64,000 bases of DNA from CAVXTF01 sp963701375 (GTDB lineage Bacteria; Actinomycetota; Acidimicrobiia; Acidimicrobiales; CAVXTF01), in assembly GCA_963701375.1 (NCBI GenBank), contig CAVOZT010000001.1, positions 310,001 to 374,000 on the forward strand. The letters are read 5' to 3'. The notes beneath the pieces are model-generated. The model had not been told where the DNA came from and did not search any database. It saw nothing but the letters and a program-made list of their open reading frames with translations. A program made the translations under genes and the position numbers. This document shows, piece after piece, positions 44,697-52,242 of this stretch; the stretch's first letter is position 1; each line of letters opens with the position of its first letter.

Positions 44697-46294
44697 CACA
44701 TCCGGAACACGCCGTAACCGCGCGTCCCGTGAATCTCGTTCGAATCGATCACCGACAGACACAAGCCGAGCACGGTCCTCGTGTCGCGGGGGTCGATAAT
44801 CCCGTCGTCGTAGATGAGCCCGGTCAAGTACAGGGGCATCGACTCGCGAGTGATCTGCGACTCGACCGCTTCACGCATCGCCGCGTCCGCCTGCTCGTCG
44901 AATTCCTCGCCCCGCGACTCGGCCGCTTGGCGCGCGACGATCGAGAGAACCCCGGCGAGCTGCGCAGGACCCATCACGGCGGTGCGCACGTTGGGCCAGC
45001 TGAACACGAAGCGCGGGTCGTAAGCCCGCCCGCACATGCCGTAGTTGCCTGCACCGTATGAGGCGCCGATGTTCACGGTCAGGTGGGGGACCCGCGAGTT
45101 GGAGACGGCGTTGATCATCTTGGCGCCGTCTTTGATGATTCCGCGTTGCTCGTAGTCCTTTCCCACCATGTAACCGGTGGTGTTCTGCAAGAACAGAAGC
45201 GGAGTGTCTGTCTGGTTGGCCAGCTGTATGAATTGAGCGGCCTTGTGCGACTCTTCCGAGAAGAGGATCCCGCGGTGGTTCGCGAGAATGCCTACGGGGT
45301 AGCCGTGGATCGACGCCCAGCCGGTCACGAGGCTCGGGCCGTATAAGGGCTTGAACTCGTCGAAGATCGATCCGTCCACAACCCTGGCGATCACCTCCCT
45401 CGGGTCGAACACGGTTCTCAAGTCGGCTGCCGGCACTCCCAACAAATCCTCGGGATCATGGACCGGATCGTCGGCGGGCATGGTCGGGCCCGGGCCGCGC
45501 TTGTGCCAATTGAGCCTTCCGACGATGTCGCGTCCGAGACGTATCGCGTCAACCTCGTCGTTCGCCAAGAAGTCTGCGAGCCCCGAGATGCGCGCGTGCA
45601 TCGACGCGCCGCCCAGCTCCTCGTCGGTCAACGTCTCTCCCGTCGCCATCTTCACGAGGGGCGGCCCGCCCAAGAACACCTTCGAACGCTTCTCGATCAT
45701 GACGACGTAGTCGCACATCCCCGGGATGTACGCGCCGCCGGCGGTCGAGTTACCGAACACGAGCGCGATCGTCGGGATGCCCGCCGCCGAGCGACGGGTC
45801 AGGTCGCGGAACATTCTTCCGCCAGGGATGAAGATGTCGGCCTGCGTGGGTAGGTCCGCGCCGCCGGACTCGACGAGGCTGATCGAAGGAAGCCGGTTCT
45901 CCGACGCGATGTCGGCGCAGCGGAGCGACTTTCGCATGGTGAAGGGGTTGCTGGCCCCGCCGCGCACGGTCGGGTCGTTGGCCGACACCATGCATTCGGT
46001 CCCGTTTACGACCCCGATCCCCGCGACGAGGCTCGCACCTACCAGAAACGAGGTCCCCCAAGCCGCTAGAGGACAGAGCTCCAAGAAGGGTGAGTCCGGG
46101 TCGAGCAGCATCTCCAACCGCTCCCTGGCGAGCAGCTTTCCGCGACCTCGGTGACGCTCGACGTAGCGCTCGCCGCCGCCGGCCCTGGCGAGGGCCAGTT
46201 GAGCTTCGACCTCGGAAAGCGCGGCGGTCATCGAGTCGCGGTTGATCCTGAACTCTTCGGAGGTAACGTCGATCGACGAGGTCAGAACTGGCAC
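44696..46294 (-). CDS. Acyl-CoA carboxylase carboxyltransferase (beta) subunit
   Basis: A 532-residue crotonase-fold carboxyltransferase, closest in pattern to methylcrotonyl-CoA or related carboxylases. Features include GGGERYVERHRGRGKLLARERLEMLLDPDSPFLEL, LVESGGADLPTQADIFIPGGRMFRDLTRRSAAGIPTIALVFGNSTAGGAYIPGMCDYVVM, GPPLVKMATGETLTDEELGGASMHARISGLADFLANDE and ANHRGILFSEESHKAAQFIQLANQTDTPLLFLQNTTGYMVG, the latter holding the oxyanion loops. It leads the operon with the alpha subunit and acyl-CoA dehydrogenase. Together they suggest branched-chain (leucine) acyl-CoA breakdown. Confidence 0.92.
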   Translation of the reverse strand: MPVLTSSIDVTSEEFRINRDSMTAALSEVEAQLALARAGGGERYVERHRGRGKLLARERLEMLLDPDSPFLELCPLAAWGTSFLVGASLVAGIGVVNGTECMVSANDPTVRGGASNPFTMRKSLRCADIASENRLPSISLVESGGADLPTQADIFIPGGRMFRDLTRRSAAGIPTIALVFGNSTAGGAYIPGMCDYVVMIEKRSKVFLGGPPLVKMATGETLTDEELGGASMHARISGLADFLANDEVDAIRLGRDIVGRLNWHKRGPGPTMPADDPVHDPEDLLGVPAADLRTVFDPREVIARVVDGSIFDEFKPLYGPSLVTGWASIHGYPVGILANHRGILFSEESHKAAQFIQLANQTDTPLLFLQNTTGYMVGKDYEQRGIIKDGAKMINAVSNSRVPHLTVNIGASYGAGNYGMCGRAYDPRFVFSWPNVRTAVMGPAQLAGVLSIVARQAAESRGEEFDEQADAAMREAVESQITRESMPLYLTGLIYDDGIIDPRDTRTVLGLCLSVIDSNEIHGTRGYGVFRM

Positions 46295-46416
46295 GTGACC
46301 CCTACTGGTGCCATCAACGTGGTGGTTCCGAGCACAAGGAGGACGACGAGCACCACGAGCAGGTAGTCCGAGTAGTCCGATTTGTGCCGGGCATCGAGTG
46401 AGAGACTAAACGTCAT
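46282..46416 (-). CDS. Possible small membrane protein (44 residues)
   Basis: MTFSLSLDARHKSDYSDY is followed by one strong hydrophobic helix (LLVVLVVLLVLGTTTLM) and a short tail ending GVTCQF. The start codon is back to back with the glmU start on the other strand (shared CATG at 46414-46417). The stop lies inside the beginning of the carboxylase gene, 13 bases past its ATG, so it would be translationally coupled to it. No homologue is recognised. It may be a chance frame; the helix may come from GC-rich Leu/Val codon bias. Confidence 0.25.
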   Translation of the reverse strand: MTFSLSLDARHKSDYSDYLLVVLVVLLVLGTTTLMAPVGVTCQF

Positions 46417-47530
46417 GGTCGAACGTCCGCTCTCTGCAGTGGTACTCGCCGCCGGCGAGGGTACCCGCATGCATTCGGCGCGGCCCAAGCCCCTTCACCG
46501 GATCTGCGGCAGGCCGATGATCCTGCACGTTCTCGACGCTCTCGCCGAGCTGCACGTCGACAGGGTCGTCGTGGTCGTCGGCCATCACGGCGAGTGGGTG
46601 ACGAAGACCCTGACAGAGAACGCACCGCGCGGCGTCAAGGTCAACTTCGTCGAGCAGGCGACCTACAGCGGGACTGGCGACGCCCTGGCGGTGGCCCTCA
46701 CCGTGTTCCCCCAGACACTCGCCGACTCAGAAGGCGACCTCATCGTGCTGCCCGGGGACACGCCGCTCGTCAGGCCCCCGACCCTCGCCGCCCTGGTCAG
46801 GCACCACCGCGCTCTGGACGCGGCGGCGACGCTGCTCACGGCAAGGGTGGCCGATGCGTCCGGACACGACAGGGTCATTCGCGGTCGCAACGACGAGGTG
46901 ATCGGGGTGATCGACGAGCGGGAGCTCGCCGGCGAGGGTGACGAGATCGTGGGTGAGGCCGACGAGGTCGCGACCGCGATCGCTTGCTACAGGCACGGGG
47001 TCCTCGCCGCCGCACTTCGCAGACTGCATCCCGTCGGGCCGAGGCGCGAGCACTCGCTCACCGGGATGCCGGGCGTGCTGCACGACGCCGGTTACACGGT
47101 CACCGCCATCGTGCTGGCGGACCCGATGGAGGCGGCCGGTGTGAACGACCGTGCCCAGCTTGCGGTGGCCGAGGCGGAGCTCAGAGACCGGATCAACGAG
47201 AGGTGGATGCGCCGGGGCGTGACGATGTGGGATCCCGAGCGCACCTACGTCGACGCCTCGGTCGAACTCGAGCCGGATACGGTCCTGCTTCCCGGGGTGA
47301 TCCTCCAAGGCAGGACCAAGGTGGCGGCAGGAGCGGAGATCGGTCCCGATTGCAGGATCGTCGACACGACCGTCGCGGAAGGGACCGTGTTCACGGTCTC
47401 GGTGGCCGATCGTGCCGAGGTCGGAGCCTCTGCGCGGGTCGGGCCTTTCTGCGTGCTCAGGCCCGGCGCCCGGGTTCTCGACGGCGAGGTCGTCCAACCG
47501 CACACGGTTCTCGACGCGGACGACGGCTAG
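46415..47530 (+). CDS. glmU: GlmU-type UDP-GlcNAc pyrophosphorylase, short form lacking most of the acetyltransferase domain
   Basis: Synthesis of the nucleotide sugar for peptidoglycan. Uridylyltransferase domain features: LSAVVLAAGEGTRMHSARPKPLHRICGRPMILHVLDAL, FVEQATYSGTGDALAVAL, IVLPGDTPLVRPPTLAALV, MPGVLHDAGYTVTAIVLADPMEAAGVNDRAQLAVAEAELRDRINERWM. A left-handed beta-helix follows but stops at GPFCVLRPGARVLDGEVVQPHTVLDADDG. The product is 371 residues against about 450-490 for bifunctional GlmU. The acetyltransferase catalytic region is missing. Position directly upstream of prs is conserved in actinobacteria. ATG at 46415 chosen. Confidence 0.88.
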   Translation: MVERPLSAVVLAAGEGTRMHSARPKPLHRICGRPMILHVLDALAELHVDRVVVVVGHHGEWVTKTLTENAPRGVKVNFVEQATYSGTGDALAVALTVFPQTLADSEGDLIVLPGDTPLVRPPTLAALVRHHRALDAAATLLTARVADASGHDRVIRGRNDEVIGVIDERELAGEGDEIVGEADEVATAIACYRHGVLAAALRRLHPVGPRREHSLTGMPGVLHDAGYTVTAIVLADPMEAAGVNDRAQLAVAEAELRDRINERWMRRGVTMWDPERTYVDASVELEPDTVLLPGVILQGRTKVAAGAEIGPDCRIVDTTVAEGTVFTVSVADRAEVGASARVGPFCVLRPGARVLDGEVVQPHTVLDADDG

Positions 47531-47581
47531 GCGACGGCTCGAAGAGAGCTACAAGCGGTCACTCGGCTAGCGTTCGAGCCG

Positions 47582-48557
47582 ATGGAGATGGTACCCATGA
47601 GGCGGCTGGTGCTCGTGACGGGACGTGCGCATCCGGCTCTCGCGGAGGAGATCGCCTCACATCTCGGTGTCGAGCTGACAGAGCCCAACCTGCGCGAATT
47701 CGCCAACGGCGAGATCCACTGCCGGTTCGCTTCGTCGGTGCGCGGCGCCGACGTCTTCATAATCCAGACTCACGCAGATCCGGTGAACGACTCGATCATG
47801 GAGCAATTGATCATGATCGACGCCGCCAAAACGCGCGTCCGCGAAACGGATCACCGCGGTGTGCCCCTATTACGGGTACTCGCGTCAGGACCGCAAGTCC
47901 ACGGGACGCGAGCCGATAACCGCAAAGCTCGTAGCGGACATGCTCCAGGTCGCGGGCGCGGACCGCGTCGTGAGTGTCGACCTCCACTCGGGTCAGATCC
48001 AGGGCTTCTTCGACATGCCCTTCGACCATCTCGTCTCGCTTCCCGTGATGCTCGAGACCCTCCGCCGTTACGAGGACCACGACCTGGTGGTCGTCGCGCC
48101 GGACGCCGGCAGGGTGAAGGTCGCCGAGCGTTACAGCCATCACCTGCACGACGCCGACATCGCTTTGATTCACAAGCGCCGCCCCAAGATGTCGGCCAAC
48201 GAGGTCGAGGCGATCGAGGTCGTCGGCAAGGTCCGCGGCAGGCATTGCGTGCTGCTCGACGACATGATCGACACCGCTGGAACGATCTGCGCTGCGTCGG
48301 AGCTGCTCGTTGACCGCGGAGCCGCCGACGTCTGGGCGATGGCCACTCACGCGGTCCTCTCGGATCCTGCCCTGGAACGCCTCGAGAAATCGCCGCTATC
48401 GCGCGTCGTCGTCACCAACACCCTGCCTTTGGCCGAGCACCGCCGCATCGCGAAGCTCGAGGTGATCTCGGTCGCGAAGGTGATCGCCGACGCCATCGAC
48501 GCCGTGTTCGAGGACACCTCCGTCTCCGAGATATTCGGCGGCGACAATCTCACTTGA
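47582..48557 (+). CDS. prs: Ribose-phosphate pyrophosphokinase, apparent frameshift near 47829
   Basis: Makes PRPP from ribose 5-phosphate and ATP for nucleotide, His and Trp synthesis. N-terminal part: LVTGRAHPALAEEIASHLGVELTEPNLREFANGEIHCRFASSVRGADVFIIQTHADPVNDSIMEQLIMIDAAK. The rest, in another frame, begins CPYYGYSRQDRKSTGREPITAKLVADML and includes VDLHSGQIQGFFDMPFDHL and the PRPP-binding loop VLLDDMIDTAGTICAASELL. One extra A in the run at 47828-47831 explains the break. With it removed the junction reads KRASAKRITAVCPYYGY, as in the family. About 324 residues. Probably essential, so a true inactivating mutation is unlikely. Confidence 0.94.
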
Positions 48558-48584
48558 CGGCTCACTTGACGGCTCACTTGACGG
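48549..48584. repeat. Three tandem 12-base repeats at the prs stop
   Basis: Three exact copies of CTCACTTGACGG at 48549-48560, 48561-48572 and 48573-48584. The prs stop TGA is in the first copy and the panE TTG start lies 8 bases after the last. Because the unit is a multiple of three, each copy repeats the same stop. Likely a slippage product; a role in spacing or translation coupling is possible. Confidence 0.8.
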
Positions 48585-48591
48585 CGGCGGC

Positions 48592-49557
48592 TTGCGTTTC
48601 ATCGTCGTAGGGGCGGGCGCTATAGGCGGTGTCATCGGCGGCCGCCTCTTCGAGTCAGGGCACGACGTTGTGCTCGTCGCGCGAGGCCGGCACTTAGAGG
48701 CGATCCGCTCCGACGGCCTCACCGTGGCGTCGCCGTCCGGGACGGTGACGCTTCCGATCCCGGTCGTCGGTCACCCGGCTGAAGCGCAGCTGGCACCGCG
48801 AGACGTCGCGATCATCGCGACCAAGAGTCAGGACACGCAGACAGTGCTCGACGGGCTCGTCGCGTCGGGAACAGAGAGGCTCGTCGTCGCGTGCGCGCAG
48901 AACGGGGTACGCAACGAAGAGGCTGCGCTTCGCATGTTCGGTGATGTCTACGGCATCTGCGTCATGTCGCCGACGGCGCATTCGGAGCCCGGGATCGTAG
49001 AGGCGTATTCGGATCCCGTCGCCGGGATCCTCGACGTGGGCCGTTACCCGTCGGGCACCGACGATGTGGCGGTCGCCATCGCAGAAGCGTTCTCGGCGTC
49101 GACGTTCGTGTCGGAAGCCCGACCCGACATCATGCGCTGGAAGTACAGAAAGTTGATCATGAACTTGTACAACGCACTCGAGGCATTGCTTGGTGTCGGT
49201 CCGTGGCCAGACGAGATCACGTCGGCGATAGGCCTCGAGGCGACGGTGGTCCTCGCCGCGGCGGGAATCGACGTGGCCTCTGCGGAAGAGGACCGCGAGA
49301 GGCGCAGCGACCTGCTCAGCCTGTCGCCGGTGGCGGGTGGCAGGCGGGGCGGCGGCTCGTCGTGGCAGAGCCTCGAACGCGGTCTGGGCAGCATCGAAAC
49401 GGACTACCTGAATGGGGAGATAGTGCTTCTCGGACGGCTTCACGGTGTTCCGACTCCGGTGAACGCATTCGTCCAGCGTTTGGCGGGGGAGGCCGCCCGA
49501 AACAAGGCGGTGCCCGGAAGTTTTGCCGCTGAAGACCTGCTCGCGATGCTCGGGTAG
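48592..49557 (+). CDS. panE: 2-dehydropantoate 2-reductase (ketopantoate reductase family)
   Basis: NADPH-dependent reduction of ketopantoate to pantoate for coenzyme A synthesis. N-terminal NADP motif RFIVVGAGAIGGVIGGRLFESGHDVVLVARGRHLEAIRSDGLTV. ATKSQDTQTVLDGL and VACAQNGVRNEEAALR are family segments. The catalytic Lys is expected in MRWKYRKLIMNLYNALEALLG, and SSWQSLERGLGSIETDYLNGEIVLLGRLHGVPTPVNAFVQRL is the C-terminal helical domain. 321 residues. The start is TTG at 48592, directly after the 12-base repeats. The group also contains reductases with other substrates, so the assignment is to family with moderate certainty on substrate. Confidence 0.85.
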   Translation: MRFIVVGAGAIGGVIGGRLFESGHDVVLVARGRHLEAIRSDGLTVASPSGTVTLPIPVVGHPAEAQLAPRDVAIIATKSQDTQTVLDGLVASGTERLVVACAQNGVRNEEAALRMFGDVYGICVMSPTAHSEPGIVEAYSDPVAGILDVGRYPSGTDDVAVAIAEAFSASTFVSEARPDIMRWKYRKLIMNLYNALEALLGVGPWPDEITSAIGLEATVVLAAAGIDVASAEEDRERRSDLLSLSPVAGGRRGGGSSWQSLERGLGSIETDYLNGEIVLLGRLHGVPTPVNAFVQRLAGEAARNKAVPGSFAAEDLLAMLG

Positions 49558-49593
49558 GATCGCCAATTCGACGGTTCGTCACTAGGAGCCCCC

Positions 49594-50271
49594 GTGTCCG
49601 ATACAAACCTGGCCGATACAACCCTGGTCGCAGACGTTCGCACTCCGGTCGGATCCCGGCCCACCCGCCGGTTGCGCTCGAGCGGGAGGATCCCTGCCGT
49701 CGTATACGGCGACGGAGTGGGGCCCTTGGCGGTGAGCGTCGAGGGAAGGGAGCTCCGGCACGCCCTGAGCACGCCCGCCGGGTTGAACGCGGTTCTCACC
49801 GTGCATGTCGGGTCCGAGGAGTTCACGGCCATGGCGCGTGAGATCCAGCGCCACCCGGTTCGGGGGACCGTCACCCACGTCGACTTCCAGGTCGTCGACC
49901 CGGACCGGCCCGTCAGCGCGGACGTGACGGTGATGCTCACGGGAGATCCCATCGAGCTCCACCACCAGGACGGTGTTCTCGAACAGCAGCTGTTCTCCAT
50001 CTCGGTGCGCGCCAAACCGTCCGAGATCCCTCAGCACTTCGAAGTGGACATAAGCGCGCTCGTGGTCGGGACTGCGGTCCGGGTGTCAGACCTCGTGATC
50101 CCTGCCGGGGTGGAGGTCGACCTCGACCCCGAGACGGTCGTCGCAGCCGGACAACCTCCTCGCGTCGTGCGCAGCGAGGAAGAAGAGGCGGCCACCGCAG
50201 AGGGCGAGGAGGGTGCAGCGCCCGAGGCCGGTGCGGCGTCTGCCGAGGGATCCGCCTCAGAGGAGTCGTAA
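49594..50271 (+). CDS. rplY: 50S ribosomal protein L25 (general stress protein Ctc form)
   Basis: Long, Ctc-type L25 that binds 5S rRNA. L25 domain: VADVRTPVGSRPTRRLRSSGRIPAVVYGDGVGPLAVSVEGRELRHALST, then REIQRHPVRGTVTHVDFQVVDPDRPVSADVTVMLTGDPIELHHQDGVLEQQL, and the TL5-type C-terminal domain (IPQHFEVDISALVVGTAVRVSDLVIPAGVEVDLDPETVV). A 40-residue acidic Ala/Glu tail ends the protein, common in actinobacteria. 225 residues. GTG start. Sits in the conserved prs-rplY-pth order, with panE inserted. Confidence 0.94.
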   Translation: MSDTNLADTTLVADVRTPVGSRPTRRLRSSGRIPAVVYGDGVGPLAVSVEGRELRHALSTPAGLNAVLTVHVGSEEFTAMAREIQRHPVRGTVTHVDFQVVDPDRPVSADVTVMLTGDPIELHHQDGVLEQQLFSISVRAKPSEIPQHFEVDISALVVGTAVRVSDLVIPAGVEVDLDPETVVAAGQPPRVVRSEEEEAATAEGEEGAAPEAGAASAEGSASEES

Positions 50272-50346
50272 GCCCTGCCGCGCGCGCCCTGGCCGGCACG
50301 CCCGGCGCGGTCCGCACGACCCGCGCGCTCGGGGCCGGCGGCCGAC

Positions 50347-50928
50347 GTGCTCGTCGTCGGGCTCGGAAATCCGGGAGCGGAGTTCGAGCACACGCGGCAC
50401 AACGTGGGGGCGGACACCGTCATGCTCCTCGCTGCGCGCAGAGGTGAGCGGTTTCGCACCGTGAGAGGCGCTCACGCGCGCACGGCCGACCTGCGCGTCG
50501 AGGGACGACGGGTCGTGGTCGCCTTCCCGTTGACCTACATGAACGACTCGGGGCTCGCGGTGAGTGCGCTCGTCCGCCGTTACGGGATCGAGGATCTGTC
50601 GGGTCTCGTGGTCGTGCACGACGAGCTCGACCTGCCGGTCGGGCGGGTGAAGGTCAAAGAGGGCGGAGGGACCGCGGGCCACAACGGCCTCAAGTCGATC
50701 CATGCGCATCTCCACGACAACGGATACGTGCGCGTCCGGATCGGGATCGGGAAGCCTCCGGGAAGGCGCATGGGCGCGGACCATGTGCTCAGGCGCCCGG
50801 GCACCGCCGAGCGCGAGCTTCTGGCAGTAGCTGTCGCAGAAGCCGCCGACGCGGTCGAGGCGATCGCGACGCTCGGCGTCGCCGACGCAATGAACCGCTT
50901 CAATACCGAATCCCCGGGCGACCCTTGA
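50347..50928 (+). CDS. pth: Peptidyl-tRNA hydrolase
   Basis: Releases peptides from prematurely dissociated peptidyl-tRNA; essential in most bacteria. VLVVGLGNPGAEFEHTRHNVGADTVMLLAARRGERF contains the catalytic His and Asn. VVAFPLTYMNDSGLAVSALVRRYGIEDLSGLVVVHDELDLPVGRVKVKEGGGTAGHNGLKSI carries the catalytic Asp and the GGxAGHNGLKS loop, and YVRVRIGIGKPPGRRMGADHVL is next. 193 residues from GTG at 50347. The 75-base spacer after rplY is strongly GC-rich (repeated CGCG and GGCC runs). Confidence 0.95.
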   Translation: MLVVGLGNPGAEFEHTRHNVGADTVMLLAARRGERFRTVRGAHARTADLRVEGRRVVVAFPLTYMNDSGLAVSALVRRYGIEDLSGLVVVHDELDLPVGRVKVKEGGGTAGHNGLKSIHAHLHDNGYVRVRIGIGKPPGRRMGADHVLRRPGTAERELLAVAVAEAADAVEAIATLGVADAMNRFNTESPGDP

Positions 50929-50960
50929 CGAAGCTGCGTCGCTGAGGCGTCAATCGGAGG

Positions 50961-51821
50961 TCAACAGGAGTCGCTGCTCAGATTCGCGACGGTCGTGTAA
51001 CCGACAGGAACGATCGGGTCGGTGGTGCTAGTGAACGTCCCCGGAGAAGCGGCGTTGTAGACGGTCGTCTCGAGATACACCTCGGGATCTCCCAAGATGC
51101 TTCCTTGAGCCGAAAGCCGAAGCGTCGTCGGGTTGACGATGTACCACTCGTACTGGCGGATCACGTCTCCCGAGGGTGAGGGCGCGCACGTGAAGCCGGC
51201 GCCCTCCAGCAGCGATGAGGCCTTCAGGAGCAGGACGGGTGAGCCGCCCGGGACCAGTCGGACGGGAGCGACGTCCGGACCGGTCGATGTGAACAGTTCG
51301 TAGATCGATGCAGATCCGAACTCGTCGCGCTGGACGAGCACGGCAGGAATGCTGCCGGCGCGAAGGGTGACGAATCGCTGGACGGTCACGAACGGTGGGA
51401 TCGGCGGGTCGTCCGGGACCTCGAACGGCGCCGAAATCCGGGTGCCGACGCGCAGGGACACGTACCAGCTCGAGTTCCTGCAGAAGGTCGTGGCGGTCAC
51501 CTGAGGAACCCCGGACTCAAGAGAGGTCAGCTGGGGGATACCCCGAGGTGCGCTTCCTCCAGAACGCTGCGGGTACATGCACCTGAAGCTCTGACTCACG
51601 GTCCTTCCGACGGTGGTCTTCGGCTTCGCGGACGTTGTCGCGGCTTGGCTCTGTGCTCCGGTGCGTCGGTGCACCTGAGCTTGCGCGGGGAGAGTAGATC
51701 CGGCTCGTCTGACGCCTGAGCTCACACCCGGGGTGGCGCTCAGGGCGGCGACCAGCACCGATAGTCCGAGGAGCAACCCGACTGAGACCAGCGAGGTTGC
51801 CCTGCCGGGCACCCCCTTCAC
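50961..51821 (-). CDS. Secreted or membrane-anchored hypothetical protein
   Basis: A 286-residue protein with an N-terminal signal or anchor (LVSVGLLLGLSVLVAALSATPG), then a low-complexity Gln/Ala/Ser/Thr linker. The extracellular region contains RCMYPQRSGGSAP, ATTFCRNSSWYVSLRVGTRI, VTVQRFVTLRAGSIPAVLVQRDEFGSASIYELF, CAPSPSGDVIRQYEWYIVNPTTLRL and a C-terminal SSDSC. Four Cys suggest disulfides. No family recognised. It lies at the left edge of the pth-mfd insertion, on the opposite strand to pth. Confidence 0.7.
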   Translation of the reverse strand: MKGVPGRATSLVSVGLLLGLSVLVAALSATPGVSSGVRRAGSTLPAQAQVHRRTGAQSQAATTSAKPKTTVGRTVSQSFRCMYPQRSGGSAPRGIPQLTSLESGVPQVTATTFCRNSSWYVSLRVGTRISAPFEVPDDPPIPPFVTVQRFVTLRAGSIPAVLVQRDEFGSASIYELFTSTGPDVAPVRLVPGGSPVLLLKASSLLEGAGFTCAPSPSGDVIRQYEWYIVNPTTLRLSAQGSILGDPEVYLETTVYNAASPGTFTSTTDPIVPVGYTTVANLSSDSC

Positions 51822-51834
51822 GCGCCAATGGTAG

Positions 51835-52197
51835 TCAGCTGGCGCCCTCGATCTCCCTCAGGTCGAAGTAGTCGCGCCAACGCACGACCAGACCGTCGTC
51901 GTCTACCTGGAGCATCGTGCACCCGTGAAGCACGGTGGGCGTGGTGCCGCCCAACGTCCCACGGCCGATCCATTCGAAGGCGCCGCCCTTCTCGTCACCG
52001 TGGACGGCGACGATTTCCTGTCGCCAATCGGGATAGACCTGGCGCGTCATCGCTTCGATGCTGTCGATGTCGGTGGTGGGACCGTTCACCGGGTCGCTGA
52101 ACTCCGCTCCAGGTGCAAACAGGGTGCGGAAGGCGCCCTCGGGAGCCGACGTGGTCAGAATCTGTTCCGCTCGGGCACCCCATGCCGCCCAGTCCAT
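51835..52197 (-). CDS. SnoaL/NTF2-like domain protein
   Basis: A 120-residue cone-shaped alpha+beta barrel protein. AAWGARAEQILTTSAPEGAFRTLFAPGAEFSDPVNGPTTDIDSIEAMTRQVYPDWRQEIVAVHGDEKGGAFEWIGRGTL, followed by LHGCTMLQVDDDGLVVRWRDYFDLREI, is the usual SnoaL-type pattern with the W-R-D-Y-x-D ending. Such proteins are isomerases, dehydratases or binding proteins; the substrate cannot be read. It starts 45 bases downstream of the glycosyltransferase stop and precedes the secreted hypothetical gene on the same strand. Confidence 0.82.
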   Translation of the reverse strand: MDWAAWGARAEQILTTSAPEGAFRTLFAPGAEFSDPVNGPTTDIDSIEAMTRQVYPDWRQEIVAVHGDEKGGAFEWIGRGTLGGTTPTVLHGCTMLQVDDDGLVVRWRDYFDLREIEGAS

Positions 52198-52242
52198 CGA
52201 TCACCTCCCGCGGCGCCTTCGTGGCGTGCCGCCGTTGCGAGC

